Source: Platycnemis pennipes
Taxonomy: Eukaryota > Arthropoda > Insecta > Odonata > Platycnemididae
Assembly: GCA_933228895.1 (NCBI GenBank)
Contig: OW121848.1
Location: 137,658,615-137,722,614, forward strand
DNA length: 64,000 bases
Reading direction: 5' to 3'
A program made the position numbers and the translations under genes. The notes beneath the pieces were generated by a model. That model was not told where the DNA came from and ran no database searches. It was given only the letters and a program-made list of their open reading frames with translations. This document shows, in pieces, positions 33,601 through 43,442 of this stretch; the first letter of the stretch is position 1; every line of letters starts with the position of its first letter.

Positions 33601-34712
33601 GGAACATAAGCTGACAGAACCTTACGTATTAGGAATGGAGAAACCTTTTTCAAAGTTTCCCCTTCCTTTTCGCATTTCATTATCAAATAGCGCATGCTAG
33701 CGCGGAAAACACAATCTCCCCCTCCCGTATCCGGGCGGGATCTCTTGGTTGGTGGAAGGCTTTCATCCGCCATGCCAAAATTTTCTTCATCCCCCGGGCT
33801 CCCCACCCACCATGGAGCCACACATTCGGGACGCCGCACCGCAAACCGGTGCGGTCGCCAGGGCTACCCGAGGGGATATAGCACCCATCACCCGTAATGT
33901 TCAGTCGGTTGTTCAGTATTATTTTGGAATTTATTTAAGATATGAAGGCTAAATTTTAACCTCCGATCTGACAGTGCTTCCAATTTTAATTCATTCAATA
34001 GAGTAGTTACCCTAATACAGTTATCATACCGTCCATTTACAAATATTGCCGATCAAGTTGTTACTTAGAACTAATTCGTATAAATCCCATATACTAGCAG
34101 CGTAAACCAAATAGTAGCCATTACTTAATTTATGATTAAGTAATTAGTTATGTGATTCATTTTGTACATACGGTCGGGCGAGTTAGAGGTTAAGTATTAC
34201 AACTAATCCTGTCATTTCTCATTTTAGAGCATTCCGAGACGCCCGTGGCACCTAATGTACCCGAAGAAGTAGTAGTAGTAGTAGTAGTTGTTTTGTAGGG
34301 TGCACTGACGACAGGGTCATTTCGCACCTCTACACATTAGTTATTTGGCCATAAAAAATCAACCGTTGTTTCGCATAAATTACTTTTATTAACAAGTATA
34401 GTTTTTATATTTTAATTATAAGGCCAGTGTTTTTAAGAAATACAATAACACGGCTGAGGACATTTGGATCATCACCTAGGATTGTTCCTAGGTCGCCCAC
34501 AACACCTAGCCGCTTACGAGCGCTCCGGTACCTGCCGCACTCCGTCAAGATATGTCGTATGCTGAGGGGAGAGTCGCAGTCATCACAACGCGGTGGTATT
34601 TTCTCCTCGGTAAAGAGAAAGGAGTGAGTCCAAGGGCAGTGCCTACCTTAGTCTTGAGATGATGTATCCGAAGAAGGCTGCACTGAAGGTGCAATTGAGC
34701 CCCCGGATAATG
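27650..34712 (+). CDS. Candidate spliced gene fragment (three exons), interrupted by LINEs
   Basis: Exon A 27650-27736 (ATG, 29 codons, MVLITLLDYAENKAY...) ends at ATG|GTAAGT. Exon B 27836-27889 follows TTTCAG and ends at CGAG|GTATCT; one frame reads PMFATGLLEEEIVRQVR. Exon C 34228-34712 follows ATTTTAG and ends at AATG|GTACGT. B and C join in phase to read HSETPVAPNVSEEG once the 392-bp LINE copy inside C is ignored. A to B is out of phase by one base, so either A is not linked or the gene is broken. I recognise no domain. It could be a host gene or the accessory gene of a transposon. Confidence 0.3.
27930..28372 (+). repeat. Tandem duplication, ~292-bp period
   Basis: About 150 bases from ATTATTTAAGCTTGAGTTAG (27930) to GTTTAACAATCCA (about 28080) recur at about 28222-28372 with about 93% identity, including CATTCCGTTTGTGGCATTG. 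No coding frame. Confidence 0.85.
28830..32531 (-). CDS. I-clade LINE ORF2, copy 2
   Basis: 1233 residues, the same length as the ORF2 at 11464-15165 and about 85% identical over the first 140 residues. Endonuclease: LQWNCNGFYRHKEEL, LLGDFNAHDPLWG, GSDHFPLF. Reverse transcriptase: NNYRPIALTSCLCKVMERM, FFDIEKAYDRVW, GVPQGSVLS, FVDDFAIF near residue 668. RNase H: YTDGY, AELFAIK, CTDSASAL, VPGHVGIAGNERAD. C-terminal CDDCDSPLSIRHILTEC cluster. The Trp usual before VPGHVG in copy 1 is Leu here. ORF1 lies 69 bases upstream. No interruptions, so it may still be mobile. Confidence 0.95.
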   Translation of the reverse strand: MNFILQWNCNGFYRHKEELEILIRDFNPWCVCLQETHFKTTDKGILKGFNVFRLDDTTGQRAQGGVAVAIREALYTSRVQLNSPFQAVALTLYAPEAITLCNVYLPEGAPVTRCNLEALVRQLPRPFILLGDFNAHDPLWGSPRKQSNRRGRILSSFIHDSDIVLLNDAEKTRFNSFSGEFSTIDLCIASSALMNKLSLSVHNDLCGSDHFPLFILKEHRFNPVLSRPGNWIIRKAEWSLFKKNFNFKHDKTLDSVSNISSLTTRITEAANKSVPRSRGVSSRPPVPWWNEDCAEAIRQRKKALRIFKKYPTNTNLSAFRRLRAKARQVVKIAKRDSWMEFVSNVNCRTPLAKVWRKVRSLSGSHQHFGISFLNIGGNIITSQTAIGDVLGQSLVNTSSNASYNATFLKLKERTEASPISFKETHSLADYNLPFSLWELKSSIADSHITSPGLDDVHNAFLRNIPETALLEVLHTFNQLWIEGAFPSSWRESAVVPVLKQGKDRGDPNNYRPIALTSCLCKVMERMVNRRLVWWLERQNLLSNIQCGFRRGRSTIDHLVRIDNYIQEAFLLRQHVIGIFFDIEKAYDRVWRHKILSTLHEWGFRGNLPIFIRNFLSERVFKVRLGRHETKLYPQENGVPQGSVLSVTLFAVAINDIANCVKTPVISSLFVDDFAIFCRSSQQATAARLIQLTLHKLDKWTIRNGFKFSTQKTKCIHFHRSRGFHIPPTLNLGGINLPFVDSIRFLGLTFDCRLNWREHINILKLKCIKTLNILKFLSHSTWGADRSTLLLLYRALVRSKLDYGSIVYASGRQTYLRPLDAVHNTGLRISTGAFRTSPVQSLYVDAGEPPLSHRRDLLLCNYFTKILAMKSHPSFSLVSQPRFLEHFNRRTRATRPASIRFNTLIHDRNITLPEVYPIAYSRDPPWIIPAPTIYNDLNRCLKSHTTALEYQRQFYEFLDSHQDLVPIYTDGYRSESACASAVFSSHHGHKKARLDPLCSVYTAELFAIKLAQGGIRDDRGSFVICTDSASALQAISDFSPMHPLVQEIHCSLLSLNRRGVKISFLLVPGHVGIAGNERADMLAKEALGIGELTSTLVPFEDLKASIRNVVLGQWEESWRILQNNKMRSIKPVVAAWPSSVRKSRREEVVISRLRIGHCLWTHSFLFTEEKIPPRCDDCDSPLSIRHILTECNRYRSDRNRLGVVGDLGTILGDDPNVLSRVILFLKNTGLINKI
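32601..33839 (-). CDS. I-clade LINE ORF1, copy 2
   Basis: 412 residues, again equal in length to the copy-1 protein at 15209-16447. Zinc knuckles CFKCQRFGHIATRC, CPRCGLDEHGDADC and CVNCEGTHPVYSRKC near residues 207-259; basic, Pro-rich C-terminus. The N-terminal MRRPECVAPWWVGSPG is shared with copy 1, which supports translation from the first Met or at least conservation of this DNA; MADESLPPTK at residue 23 is the alternative start. Confidence 0.9.
   Translation of the reverse strand: MRRPECVAPWWVGSPGDEENFGMADESLPPTKRSRPDTGGGDCVFRASMRYLIMKCEKEGETLKKVSPFLIRKVLSAYVPGDLKSVKKLRDGTLLIETMNKVQSEKLLGMQRLHDIPVKVEMHRTLNTSRGVISHYDLLYVEVDEIKSEMASQGVTDARRLTTRRNGESMDSTSVVLTFALDKLPDRVFVGYESVPVRPFIPAPMRCFKCQRFGHIATRCEGKATCPRCGLDEHGDADCTSDAHCVNCEGTHPVYSRKCPKIMEERKVMEIKTTEKITYFEARKKYRELLAPTFSKSFAHVTSAPVTKATISTQTETAEPFKVDVTPKESTKPEKISKPVIMKSATPGSPKKNPPKTTGGTRGKTPPPGPSGSAIHGQPESMEDDESLSETEIILAKTKTKGKKVKLRRNQN
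33946..34227. other. No gene recognised
   Basis: AT-rich stretch between the older I fragment and the exon-like segment; probably intronic if the candidate gene is real. Confidence 0.4.
34270..34661 (-). mobile_element. 5'-truncated I-clade LINE copy with 15-bp target duplication
   Basis: Near-identical to the 3' end of copy 2 (about 28703-29090), including CACGGCTGAGGACATTTGG. The 3' end (plus strand left) is a TAG-repeat. ATGTACCCGAAGAAG (34255-34269) and ATGTATCCGAAGAAG (34662-34676) are the target duplication with one mismatch. It lies inside an exon-like segment. Confidence 0.9.
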
Positions 34713-35035
34713 GTACGTACATTTGTGCAGGAGATATACAGTGTGTCTTGAAACAGGTTGTAATATGTACATCTCTTTCCTCGAATGAGACGTTCTTCTT
34801 TTAATGACTGCTTAATACTCACTACGGTAACCAATCGGACTCAGATCGATCTGAACTCAGACCGATCTGAAAGATCAGAAGCGAGCTCACTCAGATCGCC
34901 TTGTTCACCAACACGGTCTGAAAATATCGATATTGTACTATCGATCTCAGCAGTCGCATCTGTTTGTTTATGTTGCCCAGCGTTGGAAATATTGAGTTTA
35001 GTTTATATAGCCCAGCGTTTGAAACATCTTGCACC

Positions 35036-36406
35036 ATGGAGTTGCAATGTGCAGTGATATCATCGATGTTTTTTAATTATCTCCAGACCATTACGACATC
35101 AAACCTTAGGCTATACCGAATAATAGTAAATCGGAGGAGGCTACACCGTCAACGACTGCTGTCTTTGCTGACGGAATACATGCAACAGATTTCTAAATTT
35201 GATGGCAGGCTACTAGTAACCTTAACAAGTGAACGGAAAGTGAGATCTGGGAATAAAATTAGGAGTGGCCATTGTTGGGAAACCATTTTCAACTGCCATT
35301 TCGAGGAAGGTGACTGGTTGTGCAACTTCCGCATGAGCAGGAATACTTTTGAACGCGTATGTAGTATTTTAGAACCAAAATTACGTCCCTCGGATGATTC
35401 AGCGCAAGTTCCATTGACCACAGAAAAGAAGGTTGCTATTACCATTTACAAATTAGCCTCTTGCGCCGAGTTTCGAGTGGTGGCAAATCAATTTGGAGTG
35501 GCCAAAAGCACTGCATGCAAATGGTTTCGGGTGGTGATTCAAGCCATTAACACATTATTGATGGAGGAATTGTTAGGGCTGCCTTCTTCTGGGGACTCAC
35601 AAATATTAGCTGCGCTATTTAAGGATAGGTTTTATTTACCCCAAGTAATCGGTGCCATAGACGGCACTCACGTACCTGCACTGCCACCTAAGGACTCTTA
35701 TAGAGATTTCGTCAATCGGAAGGGCTGGCCATCTGTCAACCCGACTGCCGATGTGGACTACTTCTATTGGTATGTGGCAGGTTAATTTTTTCGTAAATTT
35801 GGGAGACCTTTACTCAACACAAGTGATGTTAATCGTGAATTCCTTAGTTTCAGATACATAAGTTGTAAGATGCCTGGATAAGTGCATGATGCTAGGGCAC
35901 TGAAAGAGTCATCTCTCCATGAATTTTGGAATAGACTACTTCCTTCTGGTGAAGAAAACATTGATGGCACTTCAGTACCTTTCCTGATTCTGGGTGATCC
36001 GGCTTATCCTCTCCTACCATGGCTGCTAAAGGGGTATCCTGGAAGAAACCTACCTCCTGAAAAGGAATCGTTCAATGTCTACGTAAGTGCTGCACGAATG
36101 TGTGTTGAGATTACTTTTGGAAGGCTGAAAACTAGATGGAGGTGTTTTTTAAAAAGAATAGATGTGGACTATACATTTGTTCCCCAAGTGGTGACAGCAT
36201 GCTGCATTCTCCATAATTTGGTGGAAAAATCAAAAGACCAATTTTTTGACCATTGGTTGGAACTTGTCGAGTTGCAGGAGCACACGTTTCCACAGCCAAC
36301 TTGTCAGGTTATTTCTGACAGGGAAAATGAAACCATGGTTTCTATAAGGGACAAACTCTGTTCTTACCTTGCTGAGAAGGCTCCCTTGCGACAGTCCTCC
36401 TCCTAA
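35036..36406 (+). pseudogene. PIF/Harbinger-type transposase (DDE superfamily 4), broken
   Basis: Probable start MELQCAVISS at 35036. The N-terminal part has the helix-turn-helix-like block (WLCNFRMSRNTFERVCSIL, VANQFGVAKSTACKWF) and the first catalytic Asp in VIGAIDGTHVP. At about 35780 the frame is lost; a GT-AG intron is possible (TTTCAG near 35852), but a stop follows inside PG*VHDARAL where the family has PGSVHDAR. The frame then runs to 36406 with the second Asp in LILGDPAYPLLPW and the Glu in VEITFGRLKTRWR. HARBI1-like proteins are related. It is inactive because of the stop and frame loss. Terminal repeats were not found on both sides. Confidence 0.85.
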
Positions 36407-36756
36407 TAACACTAGTCAACAGCCATTTTGCATCTGGGATGTGATACATCAACTAGTGTGTATTTTGGTGTGTAGAATCCGAATATACCTTTCAAAATGT
36501 TCTAGCACGTACCATTTTTGAGTTTTTAAAGGTTTTTTTATTTTTCGTATTCAGTATTTCGCTTTTTGCTGTTCTTCTGTTTTGATGTTTAATTGTTTGT
36601 TGTTAATTGTTTTGATTTGCAGAGGAAAGCTGGACGATCTATAAATCGTCAGTATATGGTTGGTGTGGTAATCCAGTGGTGTGAAAGAGATCCTCAGTGA
36701 GTGTTTCGTGTGAAAGATAGTGGAAATTTTTGTGTTTAAAACTTACACTAAGAAAA
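36407..36756. other. No gene recognised
   Basis: AT-rich 3' flank of the transposase relic; no motif or repeat stands out. Confidence 0.4.
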
Positions 36757-37015
36757 ATGGCAACTAGTAAATCCCGTTGCTGTGTAAACCACCCCGACAA
36801 CTTTTGTTTTGTGTGTGGGAAATTCACTCCAAAAACCCAAAGAAAACTAATCACTGATTTGGTTAAGAAGGCGTATTAAACTTGTTTTGATTGTCCTCTT
36901 GGTGATCAAGATAAAAATTTGCACCTCATATTGCCTGCATAACCTGTACTACAACCTTAACCGAATGGTTGAATGGAAAACGCCGAGCCATGCCATTTTG
37001 TAACACGTGGGAGCA
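36757..37015 (+). pseudogene. Fragment of a CxxC-containing invertebrate repeat protein
   Basis: Starts with an ATG and reads NFCFVCGKFTPKTQRK to a TAA at 36877-36879. After a frame change it reads CFDCPLGDQDKN and, after another, TEWLNGKRRAMPF. I recall this series of motifs (CxVCG, LGDQDK, a WLNGKRRAMPF-like block) from many uncharacterised arthropod and cnidarian proteins, apparently repeat-associated. Function unknown. Two frameshifts and a stop make it a relic. Confidence 0.5.
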
Positions 37016-37690
37016 TGAATGAGCATGCAAAGATTAATTGGGCAGAGTAAATTAGAAAAAATATATGATCATTAGAATAAACTAGCAGGACAGAGTGAAA
37101 AGCACAAGTCAACGTAAATGAAATATGAAAGAATTCAATTGGAGGGAAACTGATATTCCATGACTTATTCTGGGGACGGTGGGAAAAGAGTTGCACTACT
37201 CAAGTTCGCAACTAATCACACACTTAAGCCAGTTATAAATGTAAAATACTTTATTTCCCAGTTAAAATTTGACCCCAACTGAAACACCCGAAGCACCAAG
37301 TATTTACAAAAAAATGAAGCCAGCTCAGTTTGTGGCAAATATTGCAACTGGCCAGCAAGAAACAAGTACATATATGCAAAGCCCTTAACGAACAAAATAT
37401 TTATAGCGTAGAAAACAGTTAAGCCCTTAAAACGCAGATATTATTTTAAAAAATGAAGCCACAACAGCAGACAAAAATAAAATAATTACCCTGATAAAAT
37501 ACAAAAGCATTAAAAACACCAAAAATATCTTTGCCAACACACTTATACATCCCTAAGAGGGAGAGCTGCACAGATAGCATTCCTCTTCTCCCTTGCCAGG
37601 ACCCTTTCATTCTCCATCGCCCCTTCCATTCCATTAATCCTTCCATTTTGCCCTATGTCCACACACAGGAACTTTTAGTTCCCATCAACA
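37016..37690. other. No gene recognised
   Basis: AT-rich; short frames only. Confidence 0.4.
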
Positions 37691-38035
37691 ATGGCTAAAA
37701 GCACTATGCTGTCACTGCCTTTACAATCCATACATATTTCGTACACGGATAAATGGTACAATAGTCCAAGACTATGTAAATATTTACGTGACAATGGGAC
37801 GGGGTCATGTGGGACAGTGAGGATGAATAGAAAAGGCATGCCATCGTTCCCGGCAAAGGATAATCCAGCAGAATATCATGTGAAAAAATCGAAATATTAG
37901 CTATCAAATGGCACGATAAACGCGAAGTAACCCCGCTTACAACTGTTCACAAAGGGAAATTAGCGGCGAGTAATAAGAGAGATTGGAGAAATTATGTATT
38001 TATAAAAAACCTGACGCTGTGCTAGATTACACTAA
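37691..38035 (+). pseudogene. piggyBac-type transposase relic, upstream part
   Basis: Reads TDKWYNSPRLCKYLRDNGTG and GTVRMNRKGMPSFPAK, matching the piggyBac (PGBD4-like) block around the second catalytic Asp. The Asp of the usual D-x-F/W-Y pattern is retained in TDKWY. After a TAG near 37899 a shifted frame continues (IKWHDKREVTPLTTVHKGK) to KPDAVLDYTK at the Harbinger insertion site. The rest is at 45627-46044. Confidence 0.82.
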
Positions 38036-38066
38036 GGCCCGTATGCAGAGACGAACCTCCACCTCC

Positions 38067-38853
38067 ACCTCATGCTCAAAACGTGTCATAGCCTCCTCCA
38101 TCTCCAAATTGCGTTGCACAGTCGATCTCGAGGTCGCTCAAGAGCTCCGTAACGATGGAGGTCGTCTCCATCAATGAAGCTTGGTCCAGGGTGTCTTCGA
38201 GCTCGGAGGAGCCGATGGAGGAGGCGATTTGTAAAAAATCAAGATGGCTGACGCTATCGCCTAGATAGTTATATGGCTAATTCTGGACGTATATAACTCT
38301 ATTACGGCGAATTTATCATGTTGAATTCCTAATTATTGTAGCAGCTTTTATTTGAAGTACTTTTCAAGGTGATGGAAGAGGTTTTTAAATTTGCCAAATT
38401 TTGGTGTGTTGTTCTCATGTTGGTCGTCGTAAGTATTTCGAGTAGTTCTCGTAGAAGTAGACGAAAATATAATTGTTATGTATTAATAAGTGATGTTCTA
38501 TCTTCAATTTTAAGTGCTTATTATGCCCACGAAGCGATTATATCTTCTTTAAAAACTTCGCAAATGTTTGTCATATTGACGCATGAAGATTTTCAATACA
38601 AATTACGATGTTTTATGGTTCCTGATGAAGGTATTATAGTTCACTATTAATAAGTAATGTGCTGTCATTAACGTGAAGTGATTTTCATGCCCACTTACCC
38701 CTTTTATTGATATTTTATTTACTTTGCATTGCTTGCGATTTAAGCTTGTTACATTTCTACTAATTTCGAATATACCGCTGCCTTCAGCGCGACAATTGTC
38801 ACTATTATGGCAATAACAATTTATTTGTTAATCACTTTCGCTGCTTCGAGAAA
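38067..38853 (+). other. Left subterminal region of the Harbinger element
   Basis: Noncoding DNA between terminal repeat and transposase start. GATGGAGGTCG near 38154 and GAGCTCGGAGGAG near 38199 have looser inverted partners in the right end (45480-45590), possible binding sites for the Myb-like protein. Confidence 0.45.
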
Positions 38854-41116
38854 ATGGAGTGGTTCCAGGAAGCATTTGAGGAGTTCGCTGATTATGTTTT
38901 TGAAGCCCCTTATGTGCCTTTGCCTCGGCGATACATACGAGATGCACAGAATCCCATGGAGTTGTACTCGGACGATTAGTTTTTAAGAAGGTATAGGTTC
39001 ACGAAAGAAACTGTTATAGACGTCTTGCTGCCTATGATTTCACCAGCCAATGTCACCAGTCGTGGCTTGCCTTTTCCTCCGGTGATAAAAATGCTGGTGG
39101 CACTGCGTTTCTACGCCAGTGGCAGCTTTCAGGTAGGCTGTTTTATGTTTAGGAAATCATCAATTCAGTGCATAAGGAATGTGGCACTCGTAGTTGTATG
39201 ACAATGAAATAACGCCTTGAAATGTTGTTTTCCTGCAGGTTGTCTGTGGAGATTTGCAAGGAATGAATCAAAGCAGTGTTTCGCGCATTATTAAGGTATG
39301 TTGCTCATGTTACATCCTATGTAATACAGTTGAAGTGAGAGATATGTTGACAGCACACCTGATTTCCTAACATCGTGTGCAATTGCCATGTAGATCATAA
39401 GCCAACAACTTGCGGGCCAGCTCCACAACTTGGTGAAATTTCCTGGGGACGAAGAAGGCTTTGCAAGATACAAGTTGAGGTTTTATGAGATGGCACGATT
39501 TCCAAATGTAATTGGGTGTATGAACTGCACTCATGTGCCAATTATCAATCCTGGGGGGCAGATGGCAGAGTTATACAGAAACAGGAAAGGCTGGTTCTCC
39601 ATGAATGTCCAGGTAATATTAAGAAAGTTATGACATTTTGAGAAGGAATCTGGTGCATAATGGATTTTATTATGAATAACACTTATCCTAGCTGAGCACA
39701 TGCCAACATGCAAACTTCAATCGAAATGTAAACTTACTATGTTAAAATTTAACTTTTTATGCCATTTACAACAAACCATTCATGTAGAAAAGGAGTCACT
39801 GGTTCTGCTATTTGTTCTTCTTTGATTGTGGATAAATTAATGAATGATGCTATGGAATATAATCATATAATAGCAATAAATAACTCAATGGATTAAAAAA
39901 TTCTTTCACAAAAACACTCTAGGGCATACAAGGTTAAATGCATGCAAATATTTCTAATGAACACACAAAAAATAATTGTTAATTGTAATAATTGTGAAAA
40001 TATATTGTTAAAGCATAAAATTTTCAAGTATATTCTTGGCAGAATAAAATATACCGACATTATTAGCATAACAATTAGAGTCTCTCATAATTTTATAAAT
40101 ATATTTATGGCAAGATTAGAAATATAATTTCTAGAAGCAAATGGAACGAAAAAATAGTGCATAAGAGTGAAACACTAAAGGAAATCAATGGTAATAATTC
40201 AGGACAACTGATCTTATGATTCAGAAATGAGTGTAGAAAAATGAGACCACCATGTTTTATTATGACAGCCAAAGAGTTAAGATTTAAAAGCCTTAAATTT
40301 GTCATAATTACTGGAAGCCAATAGGATGTTGAATTTGCAGGAAACAAATTTTAAAATATGAACATAAAGTAAGTGAGAAAATTATTACATAAAATGTTGC
40401 TTATATTAACAATGTAGGTGACAGCTGGACCATTCATGGAGATCAATGATATAGTTTGCCGGTGGCCTGGGTCTGTCCATGATGCGAGGATATTTCACAA
40501 CAGCCGTCTGAAAAATAGGTTTGCGAATCGAGAGTTTCAAGGGCTTTTGCTGGGTGACAGTGGGTATCCACTGCTGCCATATCTATACACCCCTCACCGT
40601 CATCCCACCAAACAACCAGAGCGGCGGTGAGTCACTATCTGTTGGACTGATTTGCCATTCATTAAGGAATATAAAGTCATGGACTACTAATGCATGATAA
40701 AATAAAGTTTGGTAGTGATTTATGGGTTTATGCAATGTGAAATGATCTTTAATGTATTTGAATATAATGGTGAATTTTCTATTACAATTACCACTTCATT
40801 GTATAGTCATTGTTCTTTGTTTACAGGTACAACGCAGCCCACATCAGGACTCGTTGTATCGTCGAAAGGACCTTTGGTGTGTGAGAGGAGGTTCCCCTGC
40901 CTGTCAATGAAGCTGCGAACAAAGCTTCGAACATCATTAAGGGTAATCTTGGCCTGTGCAGTTTTGCACAATGTGGCCATCAGGCAGAGGGAACCAATAC
41001 CTGAAGTACTGCCCCGACAGCCTGATATGATCATCCGCATACAGGCTGTCAGGGGAGGAAACAGAGTGGCCAATGCAGAGCGAGCTGCATTCATAGAACG
41101 GCATTTTCGAAATTAA
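38854..41116 (+). pseudogene. PIF/Harbinger transposase, five exons, inactivated
   Basis: Exons by GT-AG borders and homology: 38854-39132, 39239-39295, 39394-39612, 40418-40626, 40827-41116. Motifs: LRRYRFTKETVIDVLLP, MNQSSVSRIIK, then IGCMNCTHVPI where the family has an Asp at the Asn (first catalytic residue lost), PGSVHDARIF, LLLGDSGYPLLPYL with the second Asp, and VERTFGV with the Glu. Defects: TAG at 38977-38979 in exon 1, the Asp-to-Asn change and a one-base deletion near 40880 just after FGV, after which the true frame continues (RRFPCLSMKLRTKL to IERHFRN). It would have cut and inserted the element together with the Myb-like partner. Confidence 0.88.
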
Positions 41117-43442
41117 CACCTGAAAAGGGGTGGTAGATATTGTGGCAGTGGATTCCTTCATGGCACACAGCTAATTTCCTATGATACTCTCGGGCTCAGC
41201 TGTACTTTTTCAGTTGGGTGGTGGGGAATTCCAAGCATTATGGATGAGCCTAGAGAAATGAAAAACCTTCCTGTTTTTCTATATAATTCTACCATATGTA
41301 TTCCAGGAGTTGAGTGCTGTCAATACATTTCAATAATGTTCCCATGAAACTGCCTTCTCATTAAACTTCAATTTGTATTTCTAGTTTAGCCTTCTTGGAA
41401 ATCATCAAGTAGTGGAGCAGTGGAACATCCATCATTTGCGGCTGATTCATTCCTGACAAATCTCTTACATCAACCCAGAAGAGGAAAAGGCAAGCAATTG
41501 ACTGTGTACATATGCTTGTGACATGATGGGCAGCAAGATGTCCTACACCTTTCTTTTGTGAACCTATACCTTTTTAATGTCCGATGATAACTCCATGGGT
41601 ATTTGTGCATCTTTATGTATCTCTTTGGCAAAGGCATTTTAAGCCTCAAAAACATAATCACTGAACTCCTCAATTCCATAACAGAAATTAAACAATTATT
41701 AACTAACAAAGCCAGTATTTCATTACATTCTTATATTAACTAAAAGACTGCCTCTTTTTGTTTTAAATCACTAATGAATGCGTCAAGCGCCAGTGTAAGA
41801 GATGAGGCACCAGGATCAATGCTGGGTGTGGTTACGGTTAGAGAGGGGAGATAGCTGCTGCAAGAGGCAGGTTGGGAACTTGGTGAAAATGATTGGGGAA
41901 CCAGAGGGATGTTGAGCAGTCAGTGTGGGAAGAAAACTGGGTAGACAAGGAAAAGGATGAATGGCATATTAGATGGGATGAGAACTGTGAGGGATGAGTA
42001 TGTACACTGACTTGAAAAGTGAAATGGTGTAGGCACATGGGCATTCAGTGAAGGATGAGTATCGAATATGAGGCTTTAATTCAGATCCAATATGCTGCCC
42101 ATAGAATCATTTAAGTATCCCTCATTGGAGAGTTGGCTGTAATGAGAGAGAATGCACAGAGAGCATATTGCTGATAAGGAATGACAACCAGTGATGGTTT
42201 AATATGTATGTTATAACAGTCTCAAGAACAGTTTTCACTGTATTCCTCCCATTTCGTTAATGGAAATGCCAACTGCAGTCTTGTGCCACACCTGTTTTAT
42301 CACACTTGAGATAGAAAATTAGGGTGAGCCACTAACTTGTAGCTAACTAGTTCATTTTATTTGCCACGTTGCTTGTTTTTGAAAGAATTGACCTTAGAAC
42401 ATAGATACGATGGCAAATAATGATTCTATCATTTATGCAATGGCCAAAATCTCATCATTCACATGGGTAAATTAAATACATTTCAATACGTTAAGAAAGA
42501 ATTGTCAACATTTATAACATGATTATTTGGTTGAAATTACATCGGTCTGAAAATGTATCGACAAAATCACCATTTCCTTTAATTCCAAGATCATTAATTT
42601 GTCATTTGTGAAGTTGTATTAAAATGCATTACAAAGTGCTCTGAAAGGAAATGTGGCTCTTAAAAATGACACTTTCACTTATCTTAGTTGAGTCATCTCT
42701 GAAATAAGAGGAAATCCTAATTAAAATGAATTACCTTGCAAATAAAGAGTACACATAAGTATTCCCGCATATTGTTGCTTTACGTTAACCATAACCAGGC
42801 ATGAAATTGGGCATGCACAAGGAAGAATGAGTTCGACCCAAAGAATAAAGATAGGTACACAAAAAATTGAGTGGATAAACATTTTATTTCTACAGATTAT
42901 AAAACAGGAGAAAGCGTTACTGACTCATTTGGTTTTGGAACACAATGGTATTTTAGAGAACAAAAAAAAACATGCAGTGTCATGAGAAACAAAAGCAAAA
43001 AGCAGGCAAAGTCTTGGAAGCACTACCACAGGCCTGGGACAATTCAAGAAAGGAGCCCTTGCCATTAAGAATGGGTACAGGCAGCTCAATCATTCCACAC
43101 AAAGGGGTAAACATTCCATGCAACCACCCAAGATGTTGAAGACAGCGACAGCTATCCACCGCAAGCACAGAGGAGAAACCGTTGCTCCAGTTGAATGAAG
43201 AAAATAGGCCACTGCACAGGAGGACATCACCTCGAGGGGTTGAACTTTTCACTGAGGGAAGTGGAAGAAAGGCTGAAAAAGAGAATTACATGTGTTACAA
43301 AGGGAGATTGGTGAGCTTTACTGGAGGAGATCACTACTGTAGAGAGCGCCGGAGAACCGCCATTTGCAAGTCATATAATTCCTAAAAAGAGAAAAATGAG
43401 GTTTTAGTTGAAAAATTGTACTGTTGAGCACAAAGTGCACAT
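41117..43442. other. Intergenic region between convergent Harbinger genes
   Basis: AT-rich; no ORF with motifs. Must hold the 3' ends of both genes, but I see no feature that fixes them. Confidence 0.5.

Larger units (their letters stand above)
28703..33886 (-). mobile_element. I-clade LINE, copy 2, with 12-bp target duplication
   Basis: ATCACCCGTAAT flanks both ends (28691-28702 and 33887-33898). On the - strand the 3' end is ACAACAACTACT and the 5' end is GGGTGCTATATCC. Length 5184 bp. It is shorter at the 5' end than copy 1 by about 480 bases, so it is either slightly truncated or the true start differs. Both ORFs are intact. Confidence 0.93.
28410..33945 (-). mobile_element. Older 5'-truncated I-type LINE 3' end, split by I-clade copy 2
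   Basis: 28410-28702 matches the 3' UTR and ORF2 C-terminal region of the I family (GGGTGCGTCGACAGCATGG, then AATAACACGGTCG). It resumes after 33898 for about 45 bases (GTTCAGTCGGTTG). Diverged and noncoding. Confidence 0.65.
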
